A DNA stretch of 64,000 bases, from positions 4,063 through 68,062 of the forward strand of contig NZ_JASLGR010000030.1 in NCBI RefSeq assembly GCF_030150155.1, given 5' to 3'. Origin of the DNA: Nocardioides sp. Its GTDB lineage: Bacteria; Actinomycetota; Actinomycetes; Propionibacteriales; Nocardioidaceae. Shown here one piece after another: positions 49,119-57,396 of the stretch. The notes under the pieces are model-generated. The model was given only the letters and a program-made list of their open reading frames with translations. It was not told the origin of the DNA and did not search any database. Both the position numbers and the translations under genes were made by a program. Each line of letters begins with the position of its first letter. Position 1 is the stretch's first letter.

Positions 49119-52100
49119 CAACACCACCCCTGAGGAACTGGCGGCGCAGGTCCACTGCGCTCCTGGCGAGCCTCTCCCTGACGGCCGGCACCCTCGCCGG
49201 CCTCTCCGCCGGGATCGACGGCGCCAGCGCCGCCACCCCGGCGGCCCCGGCCCTGACCCGGACCTCCCTGGCGGCCCTGTCCGCGCCGGTCCTGCCGACC
49301 GGGAAGACCTGGCCGGCCTCGGTGCGGCAGGCCGACGTCTTCGACGCCAACTTCGCCACCGCGAGCGCGACCGACACCGTCAGCGGGAACACCGCGACCG
49401 TGGCGCGCAGCAGCGGCACGACCTCGCCGGCGTACGTCGCCGACGCGACGCTCGACCAGCAGGTCGCCGCCTTCGACGGGACCAACGGGTTCGCCTTCGC
49501 CACCGACGCCTGGAAGACGACCAGCACCCTGGTGAGCGGCAACGCGATCACGATGGAGTGCGTCTTCAAGCTCGACTCCTCCGTCGCGGCAACGCACAGC
49601 TCCTACCCGTGCAGCCAGATCTACAGCGGTGGTGCCGGCTTCGTCACCTCCACCTACGCCGCCGGTGCGGCCACCGCGACGCTGAGCGGCCGGGTCGGCT
49701 TCCCGAGCTACACCGACGTCTCCACGTCGATCAAGACCGACACCTGGTACCACGCCGTGACGGTGTGGGACGGCGAGAACGTCGCGCTCTACGTCAACGG
49801 CGCCCTGGCTGCGATGGCCAACATGGCGGGCAAGCAGTTCACCGCGCCGACGTACAACTTCTTCACCGTCGGCGGTGCCGCGAAGTCGGCCACGGCCCTC
49901 AACACCAGCTCCCTTAACGGCCTCTACGGCTCGGTGGCCTCGTCGCGGGTCTGGTCCAAGCCGCTGACCGAGGCCGAGATCAGCGCCCTCTACACGTTCT
50001 CCGGCGTGCCCAGCAGCGACACCGGCACCGGCACCACCGCGACGTCGGTGCCCAAGGCCGACGTGCTCGACGTCGACCTGCTGCACGGTGACACCACCAA
50101 CCACGCCGACGGCTCTTCGCCCTCGGTCTTCGGTGCCCCGACCAAGACCTGGCAGAGCGCGATCAAGCACACCGGCGTGACGTTCAACGGCAGCAAGGAC
50201 GCGCTCTCCTACGACTTCTCGTCGTTCTGGAACCCGGCCAACACCCCGAACCTCACCACCGGCTTCACCGTCGAGTGCTACTTCAAGCTCAACGCCACCA
50301 GCAGCGCAACTCAGAAGACCTGCTCCGGGGAGCAGACCGGTGGCGTCTCGATCCAGATCCCGGCCTCGTCGAACTCGACGGTCAAGGCCGAGGCCTACAT
50401 CGCCGGCGGCTACAAGGCGCTCACCGTGCCGATCACCGCAGGCGCGTTCAACCACGTCGTCTTCACCTACAACGGTGCCGGCCAGAAGGTCTACGTCAAC
50501 GGCGTCCTCAAGGGCTTCTCCAAGATCACCGGTCGGGTCTCGCCGCCCGGTGGCCTGGGCTTCAACCTGGGGGCCGACATCGCGGGCTCCTACCCGACCG
50601 CGGAGAGCTTCACCGCCGCGACGATCGCGACCTCGCGGATCTGGAGCTCGGCGCTGAGCGACGAGCAGGTCAAGCTGCTCTACAAGCAGGACACCACCAC
50701 GGCGACCGCGCCGAAGGCCGACGTCCTCGACGTCGACTTCTCCGGCAACAACGCCCTGGATGCCTCGGCCAACCAGCTGGTCCCCGAGGAGTACGGCACC
50801 CCGCAGATCGTCACCGACCCGACCCTGAAGCGTCAGGTCAGCACGTTCGCCGGCGACGGCTCCGCGCAGGTCTACGACATCACCCCGATGTGGGACGCGA
50901 CCGCGCCCCTCAACATCGTCCACGGCTTCACCATCCAGTGCGACTTCCGCTATGACGGCACCCTGCCGGCCAGCTCGGAGTCCAACGTGTGCTCGGGCAA
51001 GCAGGCCGGTGGCTACTCGCTCAACGTGTCGGGCAACTCGGTGCGGATCCGTACGTGTGTCGGCACCGGGGGCACCACCTGCATCACGCTCAGCTCCCCG
51101 ATCAAGGCCGGCATCTGGTATGCCGCCGTGGCCACCTGGGACTCCACCACCGGTGACTACCGGCTCTACCTCAACGGCAAGCTGGTCGGCATCGGCACGG
51201 CGTCGGGCACGGGCGACGACCCCGAGGCCAACCCGAAGGCCTGGGCCGTCGGCGCCGACATCAACAGTCTCGGCCAGCCCGAGGCCTCGGCCCCGGTGAC
51301 CATCGCCGAGGCCCGGATGTGGGGTCACGCCATCACCGCCGACGAGGTCGCCGCGCTCTACAGCGCCGACCTCGCCGACGCCGCCACCGACGTCGCGCTG
51401 CTCTCCACCTCGCCCGCCGCCGGTGACACCCTCACCAAGGCCGCCGAGCTCAAGGTGAAGGTGCGCAACAAGGAGCAGGCCTTCGGCTGGGCCTACGCCA
51501 TCGACGGTGTCGCGGTGCAGCCCGGCTCCACGATCGGTGCCGGCTTCGCTGCCGGCGCGCACGTGCTGACCATCACGGCGACCGACTCCTTCGGGCTGCC
51601 GATCTCCTACACGGTGCCGTTCACCTCCGCCGCGATCCCGGCCGCCACTGCCGCCGGGACCGACCAGGGCTCGGGCAAGGTCACGCTCTCGGCCGTCGGC
51701 ACCTCGCCGACCGGGGGCAAGGTCACCACCACCTTCAAGGTCGCCGAGGCCTCGGTGGCCGACGGTGGCGAGACCGGCACGATCGCCTCGATCCCGTCCA
51801 CGCTGGCGTTCTCCTCGACCGCGACCAAGCCGCTCTCGGGCGCGCAGGCGTTCGACGGCACCACCGTCGCGTCCCTGAAGTCGCACGACCAGCTGCCGTA
51901 CCAGAAGTTCGACGTCGCGGTCCCGGCCGGTGACGTCCGGCACGTGCGCTGGGCCGGCACCGTCGACCCGGCACGCGCCCTCACGCTCTACGCCTGGGAC
52001 ACCTCCGAGCTGGCCTGGAAGCAGCTGGCCACCGCCCGGGGCAACGCCGCCGGCCTCACCCAGCTGGAGAGCGCCGTGGTCGACTCGATGGTCGACACCA

Positions 52101-54643
52101 CGGTCAGCGTCGCGGCCCCGTCCGTCGGCGTCGTGCACGTCCTGGCCGTGGCGAGCGACCCGTTCGCCGACGACCTCACCCCGCGGGATGGGTCCAACGC
52201 CGGTGAGAAGTTCGCCGACCCGTCGGCGTACGACTTCGCCTTCACGCACTGGACCGACCCGCAGTACGTCGCCGAGGGTGCGGCCGGCGGCTCGGGCTAC
52301 TACCCGGCGAGCCCGACGTACACCACGGTCAAGGGTGCCAACGTCGAGCGCTCCACCGCCGCGGAGCAGAAGGTCTGGAAGTCGGCCTACGACCAGGCCG
52401 CCGAGTGGAGCGTCACCAACGCCGAGCAGCGCAAGATCGTCTGGGCGTCCAACACCGGTGACATCATCAACAACAACCACTCCGACCCGGCGAGCGCGGA
52501 GGCGATGGCCAAGTATGGCGCCGCTGCCGGCGGCACCGTGAACAAGTCCGGTCAGGCCTACTCCGAGGTCAAGGACCAGATCGACCGGGAGAACACGGTC
52601 GCGAAGAACGCGTTCGAGAAGGTCTGGAGCTGGCGCGGGACCGACGGCAAGGGCCTGCCCAGCCAGGTCGTCGCCGGTAACCACGACAACCGCGGCGGCA
52701 CCGACACCGTCACCAGTGCCACCGACCCGACCAACGGGGCGGCGCAGGACACCACTGCTGACAACTTCTACAACGACACCTTCACCGCCGCGAGCTACTA
52801 CGCCCAGGCGCAGCAGTGGCCCGCGGGGGCGTCGTACCACACCATCGACGAGACGGTGGCGCCCGACGGCACCATCACCCCGGGCACCGACAACCAGAAC
52901 AACTACGTGCTGTTCTCCGCCGGTGGCCAGGACTTCGTCTCGGTGGGTCTGTCCTACGGCGTGACCAAGGCCGAGGCCGACTGGGCGAGCTCGATCTTCG
53001 CCCGGTACGCCGACCGCAACGGCATCCTGATCACGCACGCCTACCTGGGCGCCTCGACCAACGTCGACGGTCGTGGGGCGAACAAGAGCGGCGACGGCTC
53101 ACGGCTCTTCACCAAGGTCGTCACCGCCAACCCGAACGTGTTCCTGGTCCTGGCCGGTCACGTCCACGGTGTCGGCACCAACCTGCTGCAGGTGAAGAAC
53201 AGCACCGCGACCGTCACGCACAAGACGGTCGAGCTGCTCGCCGACTACCAGAACTACCAGGCGCCGGCGAGCAAGATCTTCACCTACGAGCGCTGCACCG
53301 CGGCCGGGCTGAGCGACGTCTACAACCCGACCACCAAGGCCGGCACGAAGTGCAAGCCGCTCGGCGACGGCACCATCGACGTCGACGGTGACGGCACCGC
53401 CGACCACCGCGACACCGACCTGATGTGGTTCGGCGCCAGCTTCCTGCGTCTCCTCCAGTTCAACCTGAAGGACTCCACGATGCGGGTCGAGTCGTACTCG
53501 CCGTTCCTCGACGAGTTCGGTGCGCACCAGTACGACGAGCCGGGCAAGCGCTACAACGGCTCCGAGGACGCCTTCACGGTGCCGGTCGACCTCAAGACCC
53601 GGACCACGTCGTTCGCGACCGACGGTCTGGCTGTGCTGACGCCCGGTGCCGAGGTGATCGGCACCGCGAGCGCCGCCTCGGGTCTGCCGGCGACGGTGAC
53701 CTGGTCGGGTCTGACGGCCGGCCAGACCTACGCGTGGGCGGCGACCTCGGTCGCCGACGGCGAGCAGGGCAGCGCCGACCAGTTCGGTGGCCTCTTCGTC
53801 GCCACCGCTGCCGGCACCGACGTCACGGCTCCGGTCCTGACGGTCCCGGCCGCCGCCACCCTGACGGTCGGTGACACCTTCGACCCGCGCAGCGGTGCGA
53901 AGGCGCTCGACGACACCGACGGCGACCTCACCGCGAAGATCACGGTGACCGGCTCGGTGGACACGTCCAAGGCGGGTAGCTATGCCCTGATCTACGCGGT
54001 CGCCGACACCAACGGCAACACCGCCCAGGGCACCCGGGTCGTGACGGTCACGGCGGCAGCGGAGGTGGCGAAGAAGCCCACCACCGTGACCGTTGCGAAC
54101 GCCGCGGTCACCTTCGGCAAGGAGTCCACTCTGACGGCGACGGTCAGCCCGTCGACGCTGGCCGGGACCGTGGTCTTCAACAACGGTGAGGACCCGATCT
54201 GCCAGGCGGTCGTCAGCGGCGGCAAGGCCAGCTGTGTCACCTCCAACTTCGGAGGTGGCTCGGGCCAGTACGTCGGCGACGCCACGTTCTACCCCGACGA
54301 CACCGCCTACGACGTGTCGAACAAGGCGTTCGTGCTCAGCATCAGCGCCCCGGCCACGACCAAGCCCCCGACCACGGCTCCGGCGCTCAGCCTCGGCACG
54401 CCCGTGATCAGCGGCAAGGTCAAGGTCGGCAAGCGGGTCTCGGTCTCCGTCGCGGCGACCAAGGGCGCGACGCTGCGCTACCAGTGGCGGATCGGCAAGC
54501 GCGTCGTCGGCACCGGCTCGACCCTGAAGCTGACCAAGGCGATGCGGGGCAAGCGGGTGCAAGTGCGGGTCACGGCGACGTACGCCGGGCACCAGCCGGC
54601 CTCGATCACGAAGGTGAGCGGAGCCAAGCGCGTCACGAAGTGA
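49115..54643 (+). CDS. Large secreted LamG / calcineurin-like metallophosphoesterase protein
   Basis: This is a 1842-residue exported protein. After a signal peptide (residues 1-40) come three LamG/concanavalin-like domains (about 75-298, 315-528 and 533-755), each with the YFKL or MECVFKLD strand and an LYVNG motif, and then two small beta domains to about 1020. The metallophosphoesterase domain (about 1030-1495) has THWTDPQY, TGDIINNN, VAGNHDNRGG near 1187 and AGHVHGVG near 1347. The first motif is D-P-Q and not the usual D-x-H. Next are a DUF5011-like domain, an Ig-like domain and a basic C-terminal Ig-like domain. It probably hydrolyses an extracellular phosphoester and binds cell-wall sugar; the substrate is unknown. 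Confidence 0.88.
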   Translation: MTTPPLRNWRRRSTALLASLSLTAGTLAGLSAGIDGASAATPAAPALTRTSLAALSAPVLPTGKTWPASVRQADVFDANFATASATDTVSGNTATVARSSGTTSPAYVADATLDQQVAAFDGTNGFAFATDAWKTTSTLVSGNAITMECVFKLDSSVAATHSSYPCSQIYSGGAGFVTSTYAAGAATATLSGRVGFPSYTDVSTSIKTDTWYHAVTVWDGENVALYVNGALAAMANMAGKQFTAPTYNFFTVGGAAKSATALNTSSLNGLYGSVASSRVWSKPLTEAEISALYTFSGVPSSDTGTGTTATSVPKADVLDVDLLHGDTTNHADGSSPSVFGAPTKTWQSAIKHTGVTFNGSKDALSYDFSSFWNPANTPNLTTGFTVECYFKLNATSSATQKTCSGEQTGGVSIQIPASSNSTVKAEAYIAGGYKALTVPITAGAFNHVVFTYNGAGQKVYVNGVLKGFSKITGRVSPPGGLGFNLGADIAGSYPTAESFTAATIATSRIWSSALSDEQVKLLYKQDTTTATAPKADVLDVDFSGNNALDASANQLVPEEYGTPQIVTDPTLKRQVSTFAGDGSAQVYDITPMWDATAPLNIVHGFTIQCDFRYDGTLPASSESNVCSGKQAGGYSLNVSGNSVRIRTCVGTGGTTCITLSSPIKAGIWYAAVATWDSTTGDYRLYLNGKLVGIGTASGTGDDPEANPKAWAVGADINSLGQPEASAPVTIAEARMWGHAITADEVAALYSADLADAATDVALLSTSPAAGDTLTKAAELKVKVRNKEQAFGWAYAIDGVAVQPGSTIGAGFAAGAHVLTITATDSFGLPISYTVPFTSAAIPAATAAGTDQGSGKVTLSAVGTSPTGGKVTTTFKVAEASVADGGETGTIASIPSTLAFSSTATKPLSGAQAFDGTTVASLKSHDQLPYQKFDVAVPAGDVRHVRWAGTVDPARALTLYAWDTSELAWKQLATARGNAAGLTQLESAVVDSMVDTTVSVAAPSVGVVHVLAVASDPFADDLTPRDGSNAGEKFADPSAYDFAFTHWTDPQYVAEGAAGGSGYYPASPTYTTVKGANVERSTAAEQKVWKSAYDQAAEWSVTNAEQRKIVWASNTGDIINNNHSDPASAEAMAKYGAAAGGTVNKSGQAYSEVKDQIDRENTVAKNAFEKVWSWRGTDGKGLPSQVVAGNHDNRGGTDTVTSATDPTNGAAQDTTADNFYNDTFTAASYYAQAQQWPAGASYHTIDETVAPDGTITPGTDNQNNYVLFSAGGQDFVSVGLSYGVTKAEADWASSIFARYADRNGILITHAYLGASTNVDGRGANKSGDGSRLFTKVVTANPNVFLVLAGHVHGVGTNLLQVKNSTATVTHKTVELLADYQNYQAPASKIFTYERCTAAGLSDVYNPTTKAGTKCKPLGDGTIDVDGDGTADHRDTDLMWFGASFLRLLQFNLKDSTMRVESYSPFLDEFGAHQYDEPGKRYNGSEDAFTVPVDLKTRTTSFATDGLAVLTPGAEVIGTASAASGLPATVTWSGLTAGQTYAWAATSVADGEQGSADQFGGLFVATAAGTDVTAPVLTVPAAATLTVGDTFDPRSGAKALDDTDGDLTAKITVTGSVDTSKAGSYALIYAVADTNGNTAQGTRVVTVTAAAEVAKKPTTVTVANAAVTFGKESTLTATVSPSTLAGTVVFNNGEDPICQAVVSGGKASCVTSNFGGGSGQYVGDATFYPDDTAYDVSNKAFVLSISAPATTKPPTTAPALSLGTPVISGKVKVGKRVSVSVAATKGATLRYQWRIGKRVVGTGSTLKLTKAMRGKRVQVRVTATYAGHQPASITKVSGAKRVTK

Positions 54644-54660
54644 CCTGCTGAACCCAGGTG

Positions 54661-54694
54661 AGCAGGCAGGAGATCGGTTGATCTCCTGCCTGCT
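54661..54694 (+). terminator. Terminator after the metallophosphoesterase gene
   Basis: Perfect 15-bp arms at 54661-54675 and 54680-54694 with a GGTT loop, then TGCTGTTG. Repeat array D begins ten bases later. Confidence 0.9.
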
Positions 54695-54703
54695 TGCTGT
54701 TGT

Positions 54704-54769
54704 GGTGGTGAACCCGGATCTGGGTGGTGGTGAACCCGGAAGTCGGTGGTGGTGAACCCGGAAGTCGGC
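54704..54769 (+). repeat. 22-bp repeat array D, three units
   Basis: Units start at 54704, 54726 and 54748 in the GGTGGTGAACCCGG orientation, types ATC, AAG, AAG. The array lies between a terminator and the -10 box of the DUF6916 gene, which starts only two bases after the last unit. Confidence 0.95.
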
Positions 54770-54771
54770 AC

Positions 54772-54783
54772 TACGGTGGGGGC
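54772..54783 (+). promoter_or_regulatory. -10 box of a leaderless DUF6916 gene promoter next to array D
   Basis: TACGGT at 54772-54777 plus six bases (GGGGGC) leads to GTG 54784. The expected -35 position falls inside the last unit of array D. Confidence 0.5.
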
Positions 54784-55095
54784 GTGTCTGTGACCTTCGC
54801 CGGCCTCGCGGCCCTGCTCGACCTCACCGTGGCCGAGGCGACGACGATCGAGGTGGAGACCCAGGCCGGGGTCGTCCTGCTCCGGGTGAGCGACGCCGTG
54901 CCAGCGCCGGGGGAGAGGGCGTCCGGGGAGAGCCGGGGCGGGGCGATCTACCTCACCGGCGGAGCGGAGTTCCCGCTCGGCTCGGACACCTTCGAGGTGC
55001 TGTCGGTGGCCCGCCCCGAGATCGCGGGACCGCTCTTCCTGGTGCCGCTCACCGACGTCGGCGGGGTGCGTACCTACCAGGCGATCTTCGCCTGA
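54784..55095 (+). CDS. DUF6916 family protein
   Basis: This is a 103-residue protein whose C-terminal part (PLFLVPLTDVGGVRTYQAIFA) matches the closing strands of the DUF6916 family, after a central FPLGSDTFEVLSV segment. The family is small, without known function, and tends to be encoded next to phage-tail-collar (MdpB-like) proteins, as here. GTG 54784 is taken as the start; GTG 54790 is two codons inside. It faces the collar operon tail to tail with ten bases between, and it follows repeat array D. Confidence 0.72.
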   Translation: MSVTFAGLAALLDLTVAEATTIEVETQAGVVLLRVSDAVPAPGERASGESRGGAIYLTGGAEFPLGSDTFEVLSVARPEIAGPLFLVPLTDVGGVRTYQAIFA

Positions 55096-55105
55096 TCAGG
55101 GTCGC

Positions 55106-56335
55106 TCACGTCGTCAGGTACTCGTTCACGTAGCCCGAGGCGAGCCTGCCCCGCACCACCGCCATCGCCGGGGCGTCGGCCGCGATCCGAGGTCGCCGAA
55201 CGACCTCGACCGCGACCCGGGCGCCCGAGGCACGCTTGGTCACTTTCCGCACCGCCAGCGGCACCGTGACGGTGCCCCGGGCGCTGACCTGCTGGAGGCC
55301 GCGCACGCCGTGCACCCGGGCACCGGCCAGGACCGCAGGCAGCCGGAGGATCCGGCGCGAGCCGAGCCGGTCCAGACCCGCCGCGATCAGCAGCCCGGTG
55401 TCGTAGCCGAGGGCGGAGAAGGCGTCGACCCGCTTCGCGCCCGCCCGGCGCAGTGCCGCCCCGAGGGCCGCCTGGCGCTGCGGGTCCAGGTGCGTGCCAC
55501 CGGCGTGGGCGCCCTGCCCGGCCTTGCCCAGCCGGCCGACGGTGCCGGGCTCGACCACGGTCGGGTCGAGCACCAGCTTCGCCGTCACCCCGGCCTGGCG
55601 CAGGGCCTTCACCAGGGTCACGGCGCGGTCGCCGCTCGCGCTGATCGCGATGACGGACGGCTTGGTCCGGCGTACGTCGGCCAGCGCCGCGCTCAGCCCG
55701 GCACCGTGCCCCACGTCGGTGACCGTCGTCCCCACCACCGTCCCGCCGGCACCGGTGAAGCCGCGCCGCAGCGCGAAGACCGAGTCGTAGCCGGCATCGG
55801 GCGCCGCCACGATCTGGTGCAGCCGCCGGCCCAGGTGCCGCCGCGACCACTGTCCGACGGAGTAGGCCGACTGCCAGTGCTGGGTGCCGGTGTAGAGCGC
55901 CGTCGGGCTGCCCGTGGTCCGGCTCGGCACGGCGACGTGGGCGCCCACCCCGGCGACGACGAGGGCGACGCCCCGGGCGCGGCACAGCGTCTCCAGGTCG
56001 CGGGCCGCCAGCGGTGTCACGGCGGCGACCACGACCTCGGCACCCCCGGCGATGAGGGCCTCGGCGGCAGCGCTCAGGCCCTGGTAGCCGCCGTCGACCT
56101 CACGGTGGCTGAGTCGCCGCAGGCGGGTGCCCAGACCGATCCGCAAGCCTGCCACGAGCGCGTCGCCGCGCTCGGAGGCAGCCGTGGAGCCGTGCCGCGA
56201 CGCGGTCAGGACGCCGACGTGGATCCGACGGCGGCCGGCCGCCTCGGCGCTGATCGACGCGGTCGCGGCCAGGGCGGTGACGGCACCGGCCCCGACCAGG
56301 ACGGCGCGGCGGCGGAGCAGGGGAGAGGTCGTCAT
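55106..56335 (-). CDS. Orphan type 1 periplasmic-binding-protein-like (ABC substrate-binding) exported protein
   Basis: This is a 409-residue protein with a twin-arginine-like signal peptide (LLRRRAVLVGAGAVTALAAT). The mature part has the two-lobed Leu/Ile/Val-binding layout: RIHVGVLTASRHG at the first strand, LIAGGAEVVVAAVTPLAARDLETLCRARGVALVVAG, YTGTQHWQSAYSVGQWSRRHLG, and the second lobe with VIAISASGDRAVTLVKAL. No permease or ATPase is near, so it is unlikely to be a normal transporter receptor. Its start overlaps the GNAT stop by four bases. It is the last gene of the collar operon and may sense or bind a ligand. Confidence 0.8.
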   Translation of the reverse strand: MTTSPLLRRRAVLVGAGAVTALAATASISAEAAGRRRIHVGVLTASRHGSTAASERGDALVAGLRIGLGTRLRRLSHREVDGGYQGLSAAAEALIAGGAEVVVAAVTPLAARDLETLCRARGVALVVAGVGAHVAVPSRTTGSPTALYTGTQHWQSAYSVGQWSRRHLGRRLHQIVAAPDAGYDSVFALRRGFTGAGGTVVGTTVTDVGHGAGLSAALADVRRTKPSVIAISASGDRAVTLVKALRQAGVTAKLVLDPTVVEPGTVGRLGKAGQGAHAGGTHLDPQRQAALGAALRRAGAKRVDAFSALGYDTGLLIAAGLDRLGSRRILRLPAVLAGARVHGVRGLQQVSARGTVTVPLAVRKVTKRASGARVAVEVVRRPRIAADAPAMAVVRGRLASGYVNEYLTT

Positions 56336-56868
56336 GGCTGACTCCTGAGCACGGGACGGGCGGGTCGGATGAGGGCGAGGTCGGCGGCCGTCGCGGTGGA
56401 GAGGGTGGCGTCGTCGCGGGTGAGGAAGCCCAGGGAGCCGTAGAGTCCGCGGGCCGCGATGTTGAGCGGGTCCACCTGGAGGTGGACCTCCAGGCCGTCG
56501 GCGTCGGCGCGGGCGAGCAGGTCCTCGAGCACCGCTCGTCCGATCCCGCTGCCGCGACGTTCCGGGGCGACGGCGATCCAGAGCACCTCGGTGCGGTCGT
56601 CGCTCTCGGCGCGGTGCAGCACCGCCGCCGGCCGGTCGCCGAGCAGCCAGAGCTCGCGGTGGGTGGCGCGCGCGGCGAGCATCTCGGTGAAGCCGAGGTA
56701 CTGGTGGTCGAGCAGCTGGGTGACCAGCTCCTGGGGGAGCCCCGAGTCCGACAGCTGGCTGCCGCGATCGGCTTCGAAGAGGCGCCGCTGGAAGGCGTCG
56801 TCGCCGTCGGTGACGGCACGCGAGGTGAGGGCGAGGGGCGGGCGGGCAGGGGCGGTCATCGTGCTCAC
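56332..56868 (-). CDS. GNAT family N-acetyltransferase
   Basis: This is a 178-residue acetyl-CoA-dependent acyltransferase. The acetyl-CoA-binding motif A is ERRGSGIGRAVLEDLLARADADGLEVHLQVDPLN, preceded by WIAVAPE. The following ARGLYGSLGF is the usual motif B. The N-terminal half has DHQYLGFTEML. It overlaps both neighbours by four bases, so it is translated with the last collar gene and the binding-protein gene. A GNAT of this kind beside collar proteins probably acylates one of the operon products, but that is inference. Confidence 0.88.
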   Translation of the reverse strand: MSTMTAPARPPLALTSRAVTDGDDAFQRRLFEADRGSQLSDSGLPQELVTQLLDHQYLGFTEMLAARATHRELWLLGDRPAAVLHRAESDDRTEVLWIAVAPERRGSGIGRAVLEDLLARADADGLEVHLQVDPLNIAARGLYGSLGFLTRDDATLSTATAADLALIRPARPVLRSQP

Positions 56869-57389
56869 CAGCGCGGCGGGAAGACGCCCTGCAACGCGAT
56901 GCAGAAGTTGAGGGTCAGATAGGGCTGCATGTTGTTGTGCGGCGTGCTCGACCCGGCCGAGGCCAGCTCGGAGGCGTGCAGCGGCTGCAGCGCTGAGGTG
57001 GACGGCGCGTAGAGCGCGCCGTTCGAGGGCGCCGCCAGGGCCCGACCCGAGCCGGGGGCACGCAGGTCGCCGCTGGCGTTGGCGGCGACCAGGGCGTGGG
57101 TGTGCGACGGCATCTCGGAGGCGAGCAGCGTGACGGTCTCCGTGCCACCGACCTCGCCGAGGTCGTGCAGCGACAGCCCCGGTCCCTGGCCGGGTGCCAT
57201 CGCGGCGCGGCCCTGGAGGTCGGGGAGCGCGAAGGAGGACCTGCCGTCGCCGCCGTACGTGGTGCCGAGCAGGGAGAAGAGCGCGGTGTTCTGCGAGATC
57301 GGCAGTACCTGTCCCGCACAGAAGGCCCAGCCGCGGGGCGGGAAGTTGAAGGCGAACGGGCGGATCTCCGCCACGAAGGGGTCGGCCAT
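56865..57389 (-). CDS. Phage tail collar domain (MdpB-like) protein 1
   Basis: This is a 174-residue protein of the tail-collar/microcystin-dependent-protein family. The conserved N-terminus has EIRPFAFNFPPRGWAFCAGQ, then PISQNTALFSLLGTTYGGDGRSSFALPDLQGRAAM, a histidine-rich EMPSHTHALVA, and the terminal QPYLTLNFCIALQGVFPPR. It is paralogous to the next two genes. The gene order in the operon is cadherin/beta-helix protein, collar 3, collar 2, collar 1, GNAT, binding protein. The family forms trimeric tips of phage tail fibres, but no tail genes are present here, so the role is unknown. Confidence 0.9.
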   Translation of the reverse strand: MADPFVAEIRPFAFNFPPRGWAFCAGQVLPISQNTALFSLLGTTYGGDGRSSFALPDLQGRAAMAPGQGPGLSLHDLGEVGGTETVTLLASEMPSHTHALVAANASGDLRAPGSGRALAAPSNGALYAPSTSALQPLHASELASAGSSTPHNNMQPYLTLNFCIALQGVFPPRW

Positions 57390-57396
57390 GTCGGAC

